DNA of 64,000 nucleotides, from NCBI GenBank assembly GCA_963785035.1, contig CAWATG010000005.1:1-64000 (forward strand), given 5' to 3'. Of this stretch, positions 1 to 9,137 are shown piece by piece (the stretch's first letter is position 1; each line of letters starts with the position of its first letter). The notes beneath the pieces were generated by a model. The model saw only the letters and a list, made by a program, of their open reading frames with translations. It was not told the DNA's origin and made no database searches. The position numbers and the translations under genes were made by a program. This DNA is from CAWATG01 sp963785035. Its GTDB lineage: Bacteria > Actinomycetota > Acidimicrobiia > IMCC26256 > CAWATG01.

Positions 1-48
1 CACGGGCGATGGACCCGCACCAAACAAGCAACCCCGAAGGAGACAAAC

Positions 49-267
49 ATGCAAGCCGCCAACCCCACCAACAACCACCTGCCCGCCCAACTACTCGACA
101 TCAACACCCTCGCCACCCACCTCGGCGTCAACACCCGACACGTCCGACGCCTCGTCGCCGAACGCCGCATCCCCTACATCAAATGGGGCCACCTCATCCG
201 CTTCGACCCAACAGAGATCAGCGAATGGATCGACGCCTGCCGCCGCCGGCCAGAACAGACCCGCTGA
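49..267 (+). CDS. Excisionase-like helix-turn-helix protein
   Basis: A 72-residue DNA-binding protein. The central segment (about residues 15-55) follows the MerR/excisionase-type winged HTH pattern: a helix reading 'LATHLGVNTRHVRRLVAER', then 'IPYIKWGHLIRF' forming the wing, then a 'ISEWID' helix. Such proteins (helix_turn_helix_17 type) act as excisionases or as small regulators in integrated elements. A good ribosome site (AAGGAG, 36-41) precedes the ATG at 49. It lies in the same element as the integrase at 1947-3077 but is transcribed towards the AbiE genes. A role in excision is inferred; it could equally be a regulator of replication or transfer genes left of the window. Confidence 0.7.
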   Translation: MQAANPTNNHLPAQLLDINTLATHLGVNTRHVRRLVAERRIPYIKWGHLIRFDPTEISEWIDACRRRPEQTR

Positions 268-367
268 GGTCAGCCCCAGCCGATTCCGTGGGTATGGAAC
301 AGCGCGTCGCCGTTGTGGTCCGTGACCTCGATGTCAACCGTTCACCTTTGACGGGCTGGGCGAACCG

Positions 368-1260
368 CTATCGCATCCATGCTCGTGTGGCCGGATCCCA
401 CTCCCCCGCCATTGCCTCTTCACCAAGTATCGGGTCAGCGAAATCGGCAATGGCCGCGATGGTCTCGGCAAAGTCGGCGGGCACCTCGTCACCGAGACCG
501 CTGCGGTTCACGAACTGCTCCCAGGCGGACTGTCTCGTAGCGGCCAGCGTGACGAGCACCGTTCGCAGGGGTCGCAGGTCTGAGCGGCGGTGGGCTCCGG
601 TCGCGTGCACGGCCGCAGCAAGCTCGGCCGCGCCTAACCGCGTATCGCTTCGTGAGCACGAAGACGTCGGCGAAATCGCGCTCCCTGGTCGTGGCGTCGC
701 CGCTATCCACCATCGTGACGATCTTCTCGGCAAGCACCGTCTCCAGCGGGTAGCCGACCACGGTGAACGGCTCAGCCAGAAGAGCCGGGTAGGTGACCTC
801 GACCGGTGCGGGCGTCACCGGATCACCGACATTGACATCGACGCGAAGCGGATGCCTGGAACGTGCCACACCGGCAGGGACCACGATGCGTACCCCCGTG
901 TAGAGATCCGCTTCGCGGATCACCTGGGCTCGCAACTTGGAAGGATCGAATACAACCCCGTCATCGACCTCGACAGCCACGATCTCGCGTACCAGGCCGG
1001 CAACGGCTTCCACGTTGTTCGTCACCCGCTGCGCCAGGAGATCGACATCAGCGGTGGGGCGCCGCTCATCGAAGACGGCAAGGAGCATCCCGCCCTTGAG
1101 CACCAGACGGTCGCGATGTGTCGAGACCGAAAGGCGATAGAGGAACCGTTCGAGGATGTAGAGCACGAGTAGCTCGTCGGTGGGGCGACCATCGCGGCGC
1201 CTTTGCCTGAAGATCCAAATAGGCCCGCCCGCCAGTGCTGTCCCTGCTCGGGTGCGTCAC
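368..1260 (-). CDS. abiEii: AbiEii toxin, nucleotidyltransferase (two frameshifts)
   Basis: Toxin of an AbiE type IV toxin-antitoxin system, a DUF1814 nucleotidyltransferase-like protein that arrests growth or aborts phage infection. Recognisable segments are 'GRPTDELLVLYILERFLYRL', the 'FVLKGG'-like 'LVLKGGMLL' motif, a conserved 'TADVDLLAQ' (the active-site Asp pair), and 'LETVLAEKIVTMVDSG'. The reading frame changes near 1197 and again near 637. Removing one base at each place gives one continuous protein of about 296 residues. The GTG start at 1260 overlaps the stop of abiEi in GTGA, typical of translational coupling. Either a decayed toxin or sequence error; because other genes here show the same +1 pattern, error is more likely. 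Confidence 0.8.
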
Positions 1261-1856
1261 GCGCTCAACACCCGCATCGCACTCGAAAGTGGTGTCCAAA
1301 CCCGCAACGCCCGAGCGAAGTCGGCGACTCGGCCGGGCTTGGGTCGATCTCCCAGATACCGACGAAGCGCTTCGTTGGCCATGTCCTCGCCGATCAGATG
1401 CCGCATCCGAAACACGTCGACAACCGTGCGCTCCCGATCACTGATCCAAAACCGCTCACCGTGCTCCTGGCGAACCTCGACGCGCCCCAGACTGAAGGTC
1501 GCAGCACGAAACACATGCGCCTTCGTCGGCGGATAATCGATCGTTGGCCGATGCGAGCCCTCGGGGACCGCCACATGCACCTCGATCGGGATCTCGTCAC
1601 TCAGATCCCAGTAGGCAAGCGCCGAGTTCAAACAGATCATCCCGTGTGGGACGCGGGCACAGACAGCGACGAAATCGACGTTGCCGGTCCCCGCCGCCTC
1701 GGCAAGTTGGAAGAGACCCCTCGACAGCTCGACAATCACGCCGTCGTCGCGCAGGCGATACAGATCTCGCCACGACACGCCCACAGCGATGGCATCCCTC
1801 GAGCGGAACACCACACCAAGGCGTCGGAGCCGATCAAGAACAACAGCACCACGCAC
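1257..1856 (-). CDS. abiEi: AbiEi antitoxin, transcriptional autorepressor
   Basis: A 199-residue antitoxin partner of AbiEii. The N-terminal third is a winged HTH (pattern 'AIAVGVSWRDLYRLRDDG', then 'VIVELSRGLFQL'), and the rest matches the AbiEi C-terminal antitoxin domain ('CLNSALAYWDLSDEIP', 'ERTVVDVFRMRHLIGEDMA'). In known AbiE systems the antitoxin counteracts the toxin without direct binding and represses its own promoter through inverted repeats. Here a GTG start at 1856 sits one base from a perfect 11-bp inverted repeat (1857-1903). The frame is intact. The stop overlaps the toxin start. Confidence 0.85.
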   Translation of the reverse strand: MRGAVVLDRLRRLGVVFRSRDAIAVGVSWRDLYRLRDDGVIVELSRGLFQLAEAAGTGNVDFVAVCARVPHGMICLNSALAYWDLSDEIPIEVHVAVPEGSHRPTIDYPPTKAHVFRAATFSLGRVEVRQEHGERFWISDRERTVVDVFRMRHLIGEDMANEALRRYLGDRPKPGRVADFARALRVWTPLSSAMRVLSA

Positions 1857-1903
1857 GTATGAAATCCTACATAGCTAAGGCTCATCTCAGGTGGATTTCA
1901 TAC
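1857..1903 (-). promoter_or_regulatory. Putative AbiEi operator and promoter
   Basis: A perfect 11-bp inverted repeat, GTATGAAATCC at 1857-1867 and GGATTTCATAC at 1893-1903, is separated by 25 bases and abuts the abiEi start. The proximal arm overlaps a TAGGAT hexamer (minus strand, 1864-1869) that ends seven bases before the GTG, where a leaderless -10 would lie. Known AbiEi proteins repress by binding inverted repeats upstream of their own gene. That this is the operator is inferred from position and symmetry. Confidence 0.6.
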
Positions 1904-1946
1904 ACGAGCGGACCACCCGACATCGGGGCGGCGCAGCAGCGACCCA

Positions 1947-3077
1947 TCAGCGCGTCCCGAACGATGCATGAACAACAGCCGAGTGACGATCCTGCTGCGT
2001 GCGGCGCGCCTCGGCGAGCCGCTCACCGAAGCCGATGGCGATCGCCTCGTCCAACTCCGGGAACAGATGGCCATAGCGGTCGAGCGTCACGCTGATCGAC
2101 GAGTGACCCATGCGGCTCTGAATCGCCTTCGGATGCGCTCCCTCGGCGATTGCCAACGCCACGCTCGTATGCCTGAGATCATGAAAGCGACATTTGAAGC
2201 CCGCAGTTCGCAGCGCCGGTTGGAAGTAGTGCTGCCAATAGCTCGACGAGATGAGCGGGTTGCCGACCTTGTTCGGAAACACCAGCGAGTCCGGACCGGG
2301 ACCAACAACGCTCCCCACGTGCTCGGCGAGGATCTCTGCTGTCTCGGGCGAGATCGTGATCGAACGCACGCCCGCCGCCGTCTTGGTCTCCTTGCGCAGC
2401 CACTCGCCCGACTCGAGCCGGATGAGCTGCTCGGTCACCCGGACCTTTCGGCGATGGAGATCGACCTTCGAACGGCGAAGCCCAACCAGCTCGCTCCATC
2501 GCATGCCCGAGTCGACGGCGAGGTAGATGAGCGCGCGGTACCGCTCATGGGTCGCCTCGGCCAGATCGACCGCCTCCTCCCACGAAAGGAACATCATCTC
2601 GCGCTTGGGCACCCGCGGTGGCTGAACACGGCCGCACGGATTGGTCGGGATCTTCTCCTTCTCCACCGCCACCTGGAGCATCCGACGCAGGGTGCGGTAA
2701 TGACGATGCACCGACGACACCGCCAAGCCCGAAGCGATCTCGTCGTTGAGCCAGTTCTCGATCTCATCGGCGGGCAGTCGACCAAGGCGATAGGCGCCGA
2801 ACCTCGGCAGGATGTACCGCGACAGATCACGCCGGTAGGTCTCCTGCGTCGACGGGGACAACCGCCGCGCGAGCAGCAGGAACTCCTCGGCCCACACGCC
2901 GAGCGCGACGTCGGCGCCGGCCGGATCGATCCACCGGCCTCGATCGATGTCGACCTGCATCTCACGCAGGTAGCGCTCGGCATCGGCCTTTCGAGCGAAG
3001 GTCTCACACCGCTGGTGCCCGAGCGGGTCCCGGTACCGTGCGCGGTAACGGCCGTTGCGCTTCTCGATGAACCCCAC
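1947..3077 (-). CDS. Tyrosine recombinase / phage-type integrase
   Basis: A 376-residue site-specific recombinase. The N-terminal part has an AP2-like segment ('GFIEKRNGRYRARYRDP') and a SAM-like core-binding domain ('WAEEFLLLARRLSPSTQETY'). The catalytic domain shows the R-H-R-Y set: the first Arg in 'SGMRWSELVGLRR', 'FHDLRHTSVALAIAEGAHP' (H-x-x-R), and the nucleophile Tyr in 'SVTLDRYGHLF'. I chose the GTG at 3077 because AAGGAGG lies seven to eight bases upstream; the open frame runs further back across the tRNA. Its position next to tRNA-Cys points to that gene as the integration target. Confidence 0.9.
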   Translation of the reverse strand: MGFIEKRNGRYRARYRDPLGHQRCETFARKADAERYLREMQVDIDRGRWIDPAGADVALGVWAEEFLLLARRLSPSTQETYRRDLSRYILPRFGAYRLGRLPADEIENWLNDEIASGLAVSSVHRHYRTLRRMLQVAVEKEKIPTNPCGRVQPPRVPKREMMFLSWEEAVDLAEATHERYRALIYLAVDSGMRWSELVGLRRSKVDLHRRKVRVTEQLIRLESGEWLRKETKTAAGVRSITISPETAEILAEHVGSVVGPGPDSLVFPNKVGNPLISSSYWQHYFQPALRTAGFKCRFHDLRHTSVALAIAEGAHPKAIQSRMGHSSISVTLDRYGHLFPELDEAIAIGFGERLAEARRTQQDRHSAVVHASFGTR

Positions 3078-3229
3078 CTCTGCCTCCTTGTCCGTCCCAG
3101 GGAGCGTGCGGGGAGCACGCGGGGAGCGAAACCAGGGGTTTCCAGGGGGTTCCGGCGGTAACTGATGGACCCTGCCGGTAACACCGAAAATGGGGTCTGA
3201 CCTGCATGTATAGCAGATCAAACCCTTGG

Positions 3230-3301
3230 AGGCGGCGACCGGAATCGAACCGGTGTACAGGGCTTTGCAGGCCCTTGCCTCAACCACTCGGCCACGCCGC
3301 C
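3230..3301 (-). tRNA. tRNA-Cys (GCA)
   Basis: On the minus strand the sequence folds as a cloverleaf of 72 bases. The acceptor arms are GGCGGCG and CGCCGCC with discriminator U. The anticodon stem AGGGC/GCCCU encloses the loop CUGCAAA, giving anticodon GCA. The T arm reads ACCGG-TTCGAAT-CCGGT. The CCA end is not encoded. The 3' end faces the integrase gene and is the probable attachment site of the element. Confidence 0.95.
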
Positions 3302-3358
3302 AGGCGCACTCGATGTTTCCACCGAGCCCAGCAGCGTACCCGTATCCCGCCCAGAAGC

Positions 3359-5602
3359 TCAGGCGTGGTGTCTCATGGCCACAACGTCGCGCCCTGCTTG
3401 GCCAAAGCCGTGCTCCTCGCGGAGATACCGCGTGGCAGCAACAGCAGTCAACGCCCGCGCCCAGAGCCAACCCTGTGCGCTATCGCAGCCAAGCGATTCC
3501 AGCGCCGCCGCCTGCTCCGCTCGCTCGACACCCTCAGCGGTCACCCGTAGTCCGAGCGCATGGCCAAGCATGATCACGGCCTCGACAATCGCATGCTCAG
3601 AAACTGCGGTGTCCATCGATGAGACGAAGCAATGATCGACCTTGAGTACGTCGATCGGGAACTGGCGCAGATACGCGAGCGACGAGTAGCCCGTTCCGAA
3701 ATCGTCGATCGCCACCGTCGCTCCGAGTGCCCGCAAACTGGCCAACGTTTCGAGCGTCCGCTCATCATCGATCAGCGCAGCCCGCTCGGTGATCTCGAAT
3801 TGGATACACCGTGGCGATATCCCGGTCTCGCGGAAGATCGCCGTGACCTCATCGACCATCTTCGCCTGACGCACGAACCGCGGCGACAGGTTGACACCAA
3901 CCACGATCGCCTCGCGCATACCGAAGATCTCCTGCCAGCTCCGGATCTGGCGACATGCCTCATGCAATACGAACTTGTCCAGTTCGACGATCAGACCCGT
4001 CTCCTCAGCGAGAGGCACGAAGTCATTCGGCATCACCAGGCCTCGGTGTGGATGGTTCCAGCGTACGAGCGCCTCGAAAGCCACAAGGGCACCCGTTGCG
4101 AGCGACACCTCGGGCTGGTAGTACACCTCGAGTTCCCAGTTCTCAATGGCGCGACGCAGCTCCGTCTCGAGATCGAGCCGGTTCGACACCTGTCGAGCGT
4201 GCTCGATATCGAAAAGCGCCCAACGAGAACGGCCCTTGTCCTTCGCCGAATACATCGCAAGGTCGGCCTCGCGCAGGATCTCTCCCGTGTCGAGGTCCCC
4301 ATCGGTCAGCGCGATGCCGATGCTGGTGGTGACGGTCAAGGACCGGTTTCCAAGATCCATCGGATCGCGCATGGCGTCGAGGATGCGCTCGGCAACGAGG
4401 ACCGCATCGTCGGCCCCATCGATATCCTCCAGCAACACCGTGAACTCGTCTCCACCAAGCCGAGCAACGATGTCACCAGGGCGGACGGCCTGACGCACAC
4501 GTTCGGCCACCTCGGTGAGCAACCGGTCCCCGGCGTTGTGACCGAGGCTGTCGTTCACCAACTTGAAGCGGTCCAAATCGAGGAACAAGACCGCGACCGG
4601 ACGGCGGGTCTCATACGAGCGCGCAAGCGCATCACCAAGTGAGTCCGTGAACGCTTGACGATTCGGAAGGAAGGTGAGCGGATCATGGTACGCCTGCAGG
4701 GAAAGCTGCTCCTCATATTGCCGACGTTCCGAGATGTCGTGAAGATTGGCCACGATTGCACCGACACTTGGGTCATCAAGCAAGTTTGTCAACGCAATTT
4801 CAAACCAATGCCACTCGTCGTTCACATCGCGGATGCGTATGTCGATCCATTGCGTTTCCCCAGGACAATCAATAATCACGAAGAAGAATTCGACGAGACG
4901 TTCATGCTCATCGCTGTGAATCAACTCAATTCCAAAACGCGTCTTGTGGGTCGGGTCATAACCCAAGACACGCTCAAACGCCGGACTCACATATTCGATG
5001 ATCCCATCAGGCTGAAACACCATGATGATGTCGGAAGTATTGGCAATGAGATTCCAGAATCGCTGCTGGGTTTGCACGAGCTCGTCGGCTGAATGCTCGC
5101 GATCCTCGGTGACATTGCAGATCACCCGTACAACAACGAGCACGCCGAGGCCAGACAGTAGCGCCAGCCCGTGCACCTGAGGCGATTCCACGAAGCTGTC
5201 GACAACTCCGAGAGCGATTGCTGTTTGCCCCAACGCCATGCAGATCCCGGTCGACCACAGCAGCGGAGTAACGACCCGAGCACCGGCAGCCTCTACGGAA
5301 TTGGCCAAGACAACCCCATAGCCGATTGCCAACATCGGACCCCATCCGGTGACGTACATCAAAGGGGTAACCGCGACGGTCTGAGCAGCAACCGTGATGA
5401 CGAGGTTGCGGCGCGAATATTCGGGCGGACAGAGCCAAGAAGCACTGGCCGTCAACAGTGAGGCGAAAAGCGTGAGTCCCAGATACAGCCACCACGGGCG
5501 ATCAGCGACCAGCTCGAAATGACGTAAAACGAGCATCGCTGCCAGAGTGACGGGCGTCTCAAGGCGAAGGAGCGGGCGAAATCGCACCGTCAATGGCGGC
5601 AT
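3359..5602 (-). CDS. Membrane PAS-GGDEF-EAL c-di-GMP enzyme
   Basis: A protein of about 747 residues that makes and/or degrades the second messenger c-di-GMP. Residues 1-180 hold five or six hydrophobic helices (an integral sensor), followed by a PAS domain near 200-320 ('FWNLIANTSDIIMVFQPDG'). The GGDEF domain has an intact RLGGDEF at 379-385 and an upstream RPGD that fits the inhibitory I-site. The EAL domain carries EAL at 510-512, 'FEITERAAL', 'DDFGTGYSSLAYLRQFP' and 'EGVE'. Both active sites look complete, although the usual C-terminal QGY/F motif is QGW here. The start ATG at 5602 is the first before the membrane part and lacks a strong ribosome site. Transcribed away from the thiolase cluster. 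Confidence 0.85.
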   Translation of the reverse strand: MPPLTVRFRPLLRLETPVTLAAMLVLRHFELVADRPWWLYLGLTLFASLLTASASWLCPPEYSRRNLVITVAAQTVAVTPLMYVTGWGPMLAIGYGVVLANSVEAAGARVVTPLLWSTGICMALGQTAIALGVVDSFVESPQVHGLALLSGLGVLVVVRVICNVTEDREHSADELVQTQQRFWNLIANTSDIIMVFQPDGIIEYVSPAFERVLGYDPTHKTRFGIELIHSDEHERLVEFFFVIIDCPGETQWIDIRIRDVNDEWHWFEIALTNLLDDPSVGAIVANLHDISERRQYEEQLSLQAYHDPLTFLPNRQAFTDSLGDALARSYETRRPVAVLFLDLDRFKLVNDSLGHNAGDRLLTEVAERVRQAVRPGDIVARLGGDEFTVLLEDIDGADDAVLVAERILDAMRDPMDLGNRSLTVTTSIGIALTDGDLDTGEILREADLAMYSAKDKGRSRWALFDIEHARQVSNRLDLETELRRAIENWELEVYYQPEVSLATGALVAFEALVRWNHPHRGLVMPNDFVPLAEETGLIVELDKFVLHEACRQIRSWQEIFGMREAIVVGVNLSPRFVRQAKMVDEVTAIFRETGISPRCIQFEITERAALIDDERTLETLASLRALGATVAIDDFGTGYSSLAYLRQFPIDVLKVDHCFVSSMDTAVSEHAIVEAVIMLGHALGLRVTAEGVERAEQAAALESLGCDSAQGWLWARALTAVAATRYLREEHGFGQAGRDVVAMRHHA

Positions 5603-5704
5603 GTTTCCGTATCGGCCCGCACCAACCACTTCTTGAAACCCATAAAGGCCCTGGACGTGATATCTGACACAAACGCCTCGATAAGCACCTCGAACGGCCG
5701 TAGC

Positions 5705-5716
5705 TATAGTGCTCCC
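5705..5716 (+). promoter_or_regulatory. Putative -10 element, leaderless start
   Basis: TATAGT at 5705-5710 ends six bases before the ATG at 5717. A -10 at this spacing would place the transcription start at or next to the start codon, and no ribosome site is present. No clear -35 was seen. The spacing recurs at several other starts in the window. Confidence 0.45.
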
Positions 5717-7140
5717 ATGAACACATCCGTACGGATTCTCGCCCTTGGCGCCGCCGCGCCCTCCCTTCGTCTCGAAACCCGCCTGATCGCCGAAGCCTGG
5801 AGCCGGGGCGGAGGTCGTGGTCAGGTCGCAGTCTGCGCCTCCGACGAGGACGTCCTGACCCTGGCCGCCGAGGCAGGCCAGCACGCTCTCACCGCCGCCG
5901 GCCTCGACCCCAGCGCCGTCTCGGGATTGTGGTGGGGAACCGCCCGGCCACCCGTTCGCCGAAGGTCCCTCCCACGCGATACTCGCCGCGACGCTCGGTT
6001 TGGGCCCACAAACGGGTGGCGCTTTGTGTTCAGGCTCAACACACGCCGGAATGGACGCCCTCTTGGGCGCGGCTGACGCCGTCGCCGCAGGGACCGCCTC
6101 GATGGCACTCGTCATCGTCTCCGATGCCCTACTACCCAGTATCGGAACCGGATTCGAGAGCCGGGCCGGCGCAGGTGCGGCCGCCGTCGTACTGGCAGCA
6201 ACTGGTGGCGTCGCCTCCCTCGGTCCCCGTTTCACGACGACCGCACCGCTGATCGATCGGTACCGAGGCAGCGACGAACTCGTCACTCGCGAGGTCTACG
6301 ACGGCCGGCTGTTCCGAGAGGAGATCTTCCTGCCGATCGTCGGTGGGGTTGTCGACCGGGTTGTCGCAGACAGCGTCGACCGAGACGGCATCGATGCATG
6401 GTCACTCCCCGATCCCGACGGGCGACTTGCCGCGACGATCGCCAAACGCCTGGGCGATACGAACCTCTCCTCAGCAGCCGTATTCGGCGCGATCGGTGAC
6501 ACAGGTGCGGCTGCAGCGCTGCTCGGAGCAATCAACGCTCTCTCGACGGTCGATAGCACGCGGGACAGTTGCCACGGTCGGTTTCGGCGGCGGCCGATGC
6601 ACCGCAGTGATCATCAACACGGAAGGCTCGATTCCCGGCGCAGCGTCGCTGACCCCGCTCCTGAGCGCAGGCCGGCAGGTTTCGTACACGGGCGCGCTTC
6701 GAGCCCGTGGCCAACTCGTCGCCGGTGGTGAGACGATCCCGATGGGCGTCCCACCCGAGAGCGCGATGTTCGTGCGCGGCGCCCACGAGATGCTCGAGCT
6801 TCTCGGCGCGCGCTGCGTGGAGTGCGGCACCATCAACACGCCACCGTCGATCCATCCGACGTGCATCTCCTGTGGCCACTCGAAGTTCGAGGAAGTCGGT
6901 CTCGCCCGACGTGGCGTCATCCATACCTACGTGGTGAACCAGACGATGCCGGCGCCCTTCGTCGCACCGCTTCCAATCGCGGTGATCGACCTCGACGACG
7001 GCGCACGCATGATGCTGCAGGTCACCGACGACCCGAGCGGTGTCGCCATCGGCGCGACCGTCGAGCTTGTCCTTCGACGTTACGCCAGTGAGCGTGGGGT
7101 CCCCGTCTACGGGTTCAAGGCCCGGGTAATAGGGAGCTGA
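5717..7140 (+). CDS. Thiolase-fold (HMG-CoA synthase-like) / DUF35 OB-fold fusion (two frameshifts)
   Basis: After removal of one extra base near 5951 and one near 6562, a single 473-residue protein results. The first part is a thiolase-superfamily condensing fold ('QTGGALCSGSTHAGMDALL', with the Cys at the expected active-site place, and 'VATVGFGGGRCTAVII'). The last part (about 345-473) is a rubredoxin-like zinc ribbon with C-x2-C and C-x2-C ('CVECGTIN', 'CISCGHSKF'), followed by an OB fold (DUF35/DUF35_N). DUF35 proteins partner thiolases and lipid-transfer aldolases. The next gene, nine bases downstream, is such a thiolase, so the two products probably act together in acyl-CoA or sterol side-chain metabolism. 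The substrate cannot be read from sequence. Confidence 0.75.
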
Positions 7141-7149
7141 GGAGTAGTC

Positions 7150-8325
7150 ATGGCATGGAATCGTGTAGCGGTTGTCGGCGCCGCGTTGATCAAGTTCGGT
7201 GAGCTCTTCGAGCAGAGCTACGAGCAGATGGCGGCCGGCGCCTTTCAAGGCGCTGTTGCCAGCGTCGACAAGGGCTTCGACCCATCCCAGGTCGAGGCGG
7301 CGTTCGTCGCCACGCAACGCGGGACCTTGTGGGGCCAAGAAGGTATCGGCGGTAATACCGTTCCGTCGGCTATCGGGATTTCGGGCATCCCATGCACCCG
7401 TATCGAGAACGCGTGTCCGTCAGGCTCCGATGCATTCCGCGTGGGTGCGATGGCGGTGGCCAGCGGGGTCCACGACGTGGTGCTGGTCATCGGTGTCGAG
7501 AAGATGCGCGACAAGTCGTCCGAAGAAGGTCTCCTGTCGCGCGCTGCTGCTGGACACCCCATCTACACGCGTGGTGAAACCGCACCCGTCTTGTTTGCTC
7601 CGTTCGCGACGCGTCACATGCACGAGTTCGGCACGACACGCGAGATGCTCGCTTCGGTCGCGGTGAAGAACCACTACAACGGCGCCCGTGATCCGTACGC
7701 ACACTTCCAGAACGAGATCACGGTCGACCAGGTGATCGCATCGGCGCCGGTGTGTTCGCCTTTGCACCTGCTCGACTGTTGCCCGCAAACCGACGGCGCC
7801 GCTGCGGTGCTGCTCGTCAGCGCCGAGCGTGCCCGCGAGTTCACCGACAAGCCTGTGTACGTCGCGGGCTTCGGCGTCGCGACCGATCACCCGTACCTTC
7901 ACGAGAAGACCACCTTCACGGGTCTTCCTGCGACCACACTTGCGGCCGAACGCGCGTACGCGATGGCAGGGATTGGACCCAACGACATCGATTGCGCCGA
8001 GGTCCACGACTGCTTCACGATCACCGAAATCCTCGACATCGAAGATCTCGGTTTCGTCGAGAAGGGCAAAGGTGGGATCGCGAGCCTCGAGGGCGAAACC
8101 TCGTTGACGGGCCGCATCCCCATCAACACTTCAGGCGGCCTTCTCGCCAAGGGTCACCCGATCGGCGCGACGGGGGTCGCGCAAATCACCGAATGCTGGT
8201 GGCAGCTGCGAGGCGAGGCCGGCGATCGTCAGGTCGCAATCAGAAACGGCAACGCCCTGCAGCACAATGTCGGTGGTCGCGGCTCAGGCGTTTCGGTCGT
8301 GAACCTTCTGACCATCAACCAATAG
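7150..8325 (+). CDS. Thiolase / lipid-transfer protein family
   Basis: A 391-residue SCP2-type thiolase acting on acyl-CoA thioesters. The N-terminal active-site Cys lies in 'IENACPSGSDAFRVG', and the C-terminal 'NTSGGLLAKGHPIGATG' holds the conserved His. The final stretch 'ALQHNVGGRGSGVSVV' is typical of the thiolase and Ltp branch that pairs with DUF35 proteins. GAGGAG lies six bases before the ATG. It follows the DUF35 fusion by nine bases and precedes a crotonase by ten, so the three genes are likely one operon. Either a thiolytic thiolase or a retro-aldol lipid-transfer protein. Confidence 0.85.
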   Translation: MAWNRVAVVGAALIKFGELFEQSYEQMAAGAFQGAVASVDKGFDPSQVEAAFVATQRGTLWGQEGIGGNTVPSAIGISGIPCTRIENACPSGSDAFRVGAMAVASGVHDVVLVIGVEKMRDKSSEEGLLSRAAAGHPIYTRGETAPVLFAPFATRHMHEFGTTREMLASVAVKNHYNGARDPYAHFQNEITVDQVIASAPVCSPLHLLDCCPQTDGAAAVLLVSAERAREFTDKPVYVAGFGVATDHPYLHEKTTFTGLPATTLAAERAYAMAGIGPNDIDCAEVHDCFTITEILDIEDLGFVEKGKGGIASLEGETSLTGRIPINTSGGLLAKGHPIGATGVAQITECWWQLRGEAGDRQVAIRNGNALQHNVGGRGSGVSVVNLLTINQ

Positions 8326-8335
8326 GGTCCCGACC

Positions 8336-9137
8336 ATGACTGTCCATGTGCTCACCGGCGACGATCACGTCTGTCGCATCACGCTCGACCGTCCCGAAGC
8401 CAAGCATGCGCTGTCCATCGAGATGCGCGACACGCTCGTGAGCGCGATACGCGCAGCACGAGCCGACGGCAATGTCCGCGCCGTGCTCATCAATGCGACG
8501 GGCGACGCGTTCTGCGCCGGTATGGATCTGAGTGCCTCGACGGTCTCGAAGGCCGGCGGCGGATCATTCGACAACCGCTCCACGCAGGAAGCCCTGCGTG
8601 TGGGTGTCCAGTCGTTCATTCGTGAGCTCTGGGAGCTCGACAAGCCGACCGTCGCGGCAGTGAATGGCGCGGCGGTCGGCCCGGGTGCGCACTTCGCACT
8701 CGCGTGCGATTTCGTCCTCGTCAACGACAGGACGCGTTTCATCTGGTCGTTCGCCAAATGGGGACTCGTCGTCGACGCTGGTGGCGCCTACCTGCTCCCC
8801 CGTCTCGTTGGCCTCCCGCGAGCAAAGGCGATGGTCATGCTCGGCGAGAGCTGCAAGGGCCGTGAAGCCGTTGAGGTGGGGCTCGCCTACCGTCACGTCG
8901 AAGATCCGGAACACCTAGGTTGCGGACGCAGACGCGCTTGCCGTTCGGCTCGCAGCAGGTCCGACTCGCTCGCTCGGCCTTTCCAAGCGACTCCTCAACG
9001 CCAGCTTCGAGACCGACCTTGCGCACTCTCTCGACCTTGAAGGCGCGTTCCAGTCGCTCGCCACCTCATCATCGGACCTGGTGGAAGGCATGGCTGCATT
9101 CAAGGAGCGGCGCGACCCCAATTTCTCCGGCCGATAG
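8336..9137 (+). CDS. Enoyl-CoA hydratase/isomerase, crotonase family (frameshift)
   Basis: A crotonase-fold protein of about 266 residues. The oxyanion-hole segments are 'AFCAGMDLS' and 'AAVNGAAVGPGAHFALACD', followed by 'SFAKWGLVVDAGGAYLLPRL'. The frame changes near 8917 (CTAGGTT); dropping one G joins 'DPEHL' to 'VADADALAVRLA' and the expected C-terminal helix up to the TAG at 9135-9137. The enzyme would hydrate or isomerise enoyl-CoA in beta-oxidation. Operon member with the preceding thiolase. Confidence 0.82.

Larger units (their letters stand above)
1..3230. mobile_element. Right end of an integrative element at tRNA-Cys
   Basis: A tyrosine recombinase gene ends about 150 bases from the 3' end of a tRNA-Cys. 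An AbiE toxin-antitoxin pair and an excisionase-like HTH gene lie further left. Integrases of this family commonly use the 3' half of a tRNA gene as attB, so the element probably extends leftwards beyond the window and one attachment core lies in the tRNA 3' half (about 3230-3260). The second core copy is not in this window, so the left border is unknown. To the right the genes look chromosomal. The element assignment is inferred from gene content and position. Confidence 0.6.

Noticed and set aside
9..1172. A 387-codon open frame on the plus strand opposite the AbiE toxin
   Set aside because: Its product is Arg/His/Pro-rich without any domain, while the opposite strand encodes recognisable AbiEii. 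It is an antisense shadow of high-GC coding sequence.
1..3301. CRISPR array or prophage structural genes in the integrative element
   Set aside because: No regularly spaced direct repeats and no capsid, portal or terminase genes are visible in this part.
1947..3470. A 507-residue form of the integrase
   Set aside because: The extra N-terminus would be encoded across the tRNA-Cys gene and has no integrase similarity; GTG 3077 has a proper ribosome site.
5603..6286. N-terminal extension of the GGDEF/EAL protein to 975 residues
   Set aside because: That stretch is antisense to the thiolase-like/DUF35 gene and reads as low-complexity Ala/Pro/Gly sequence.
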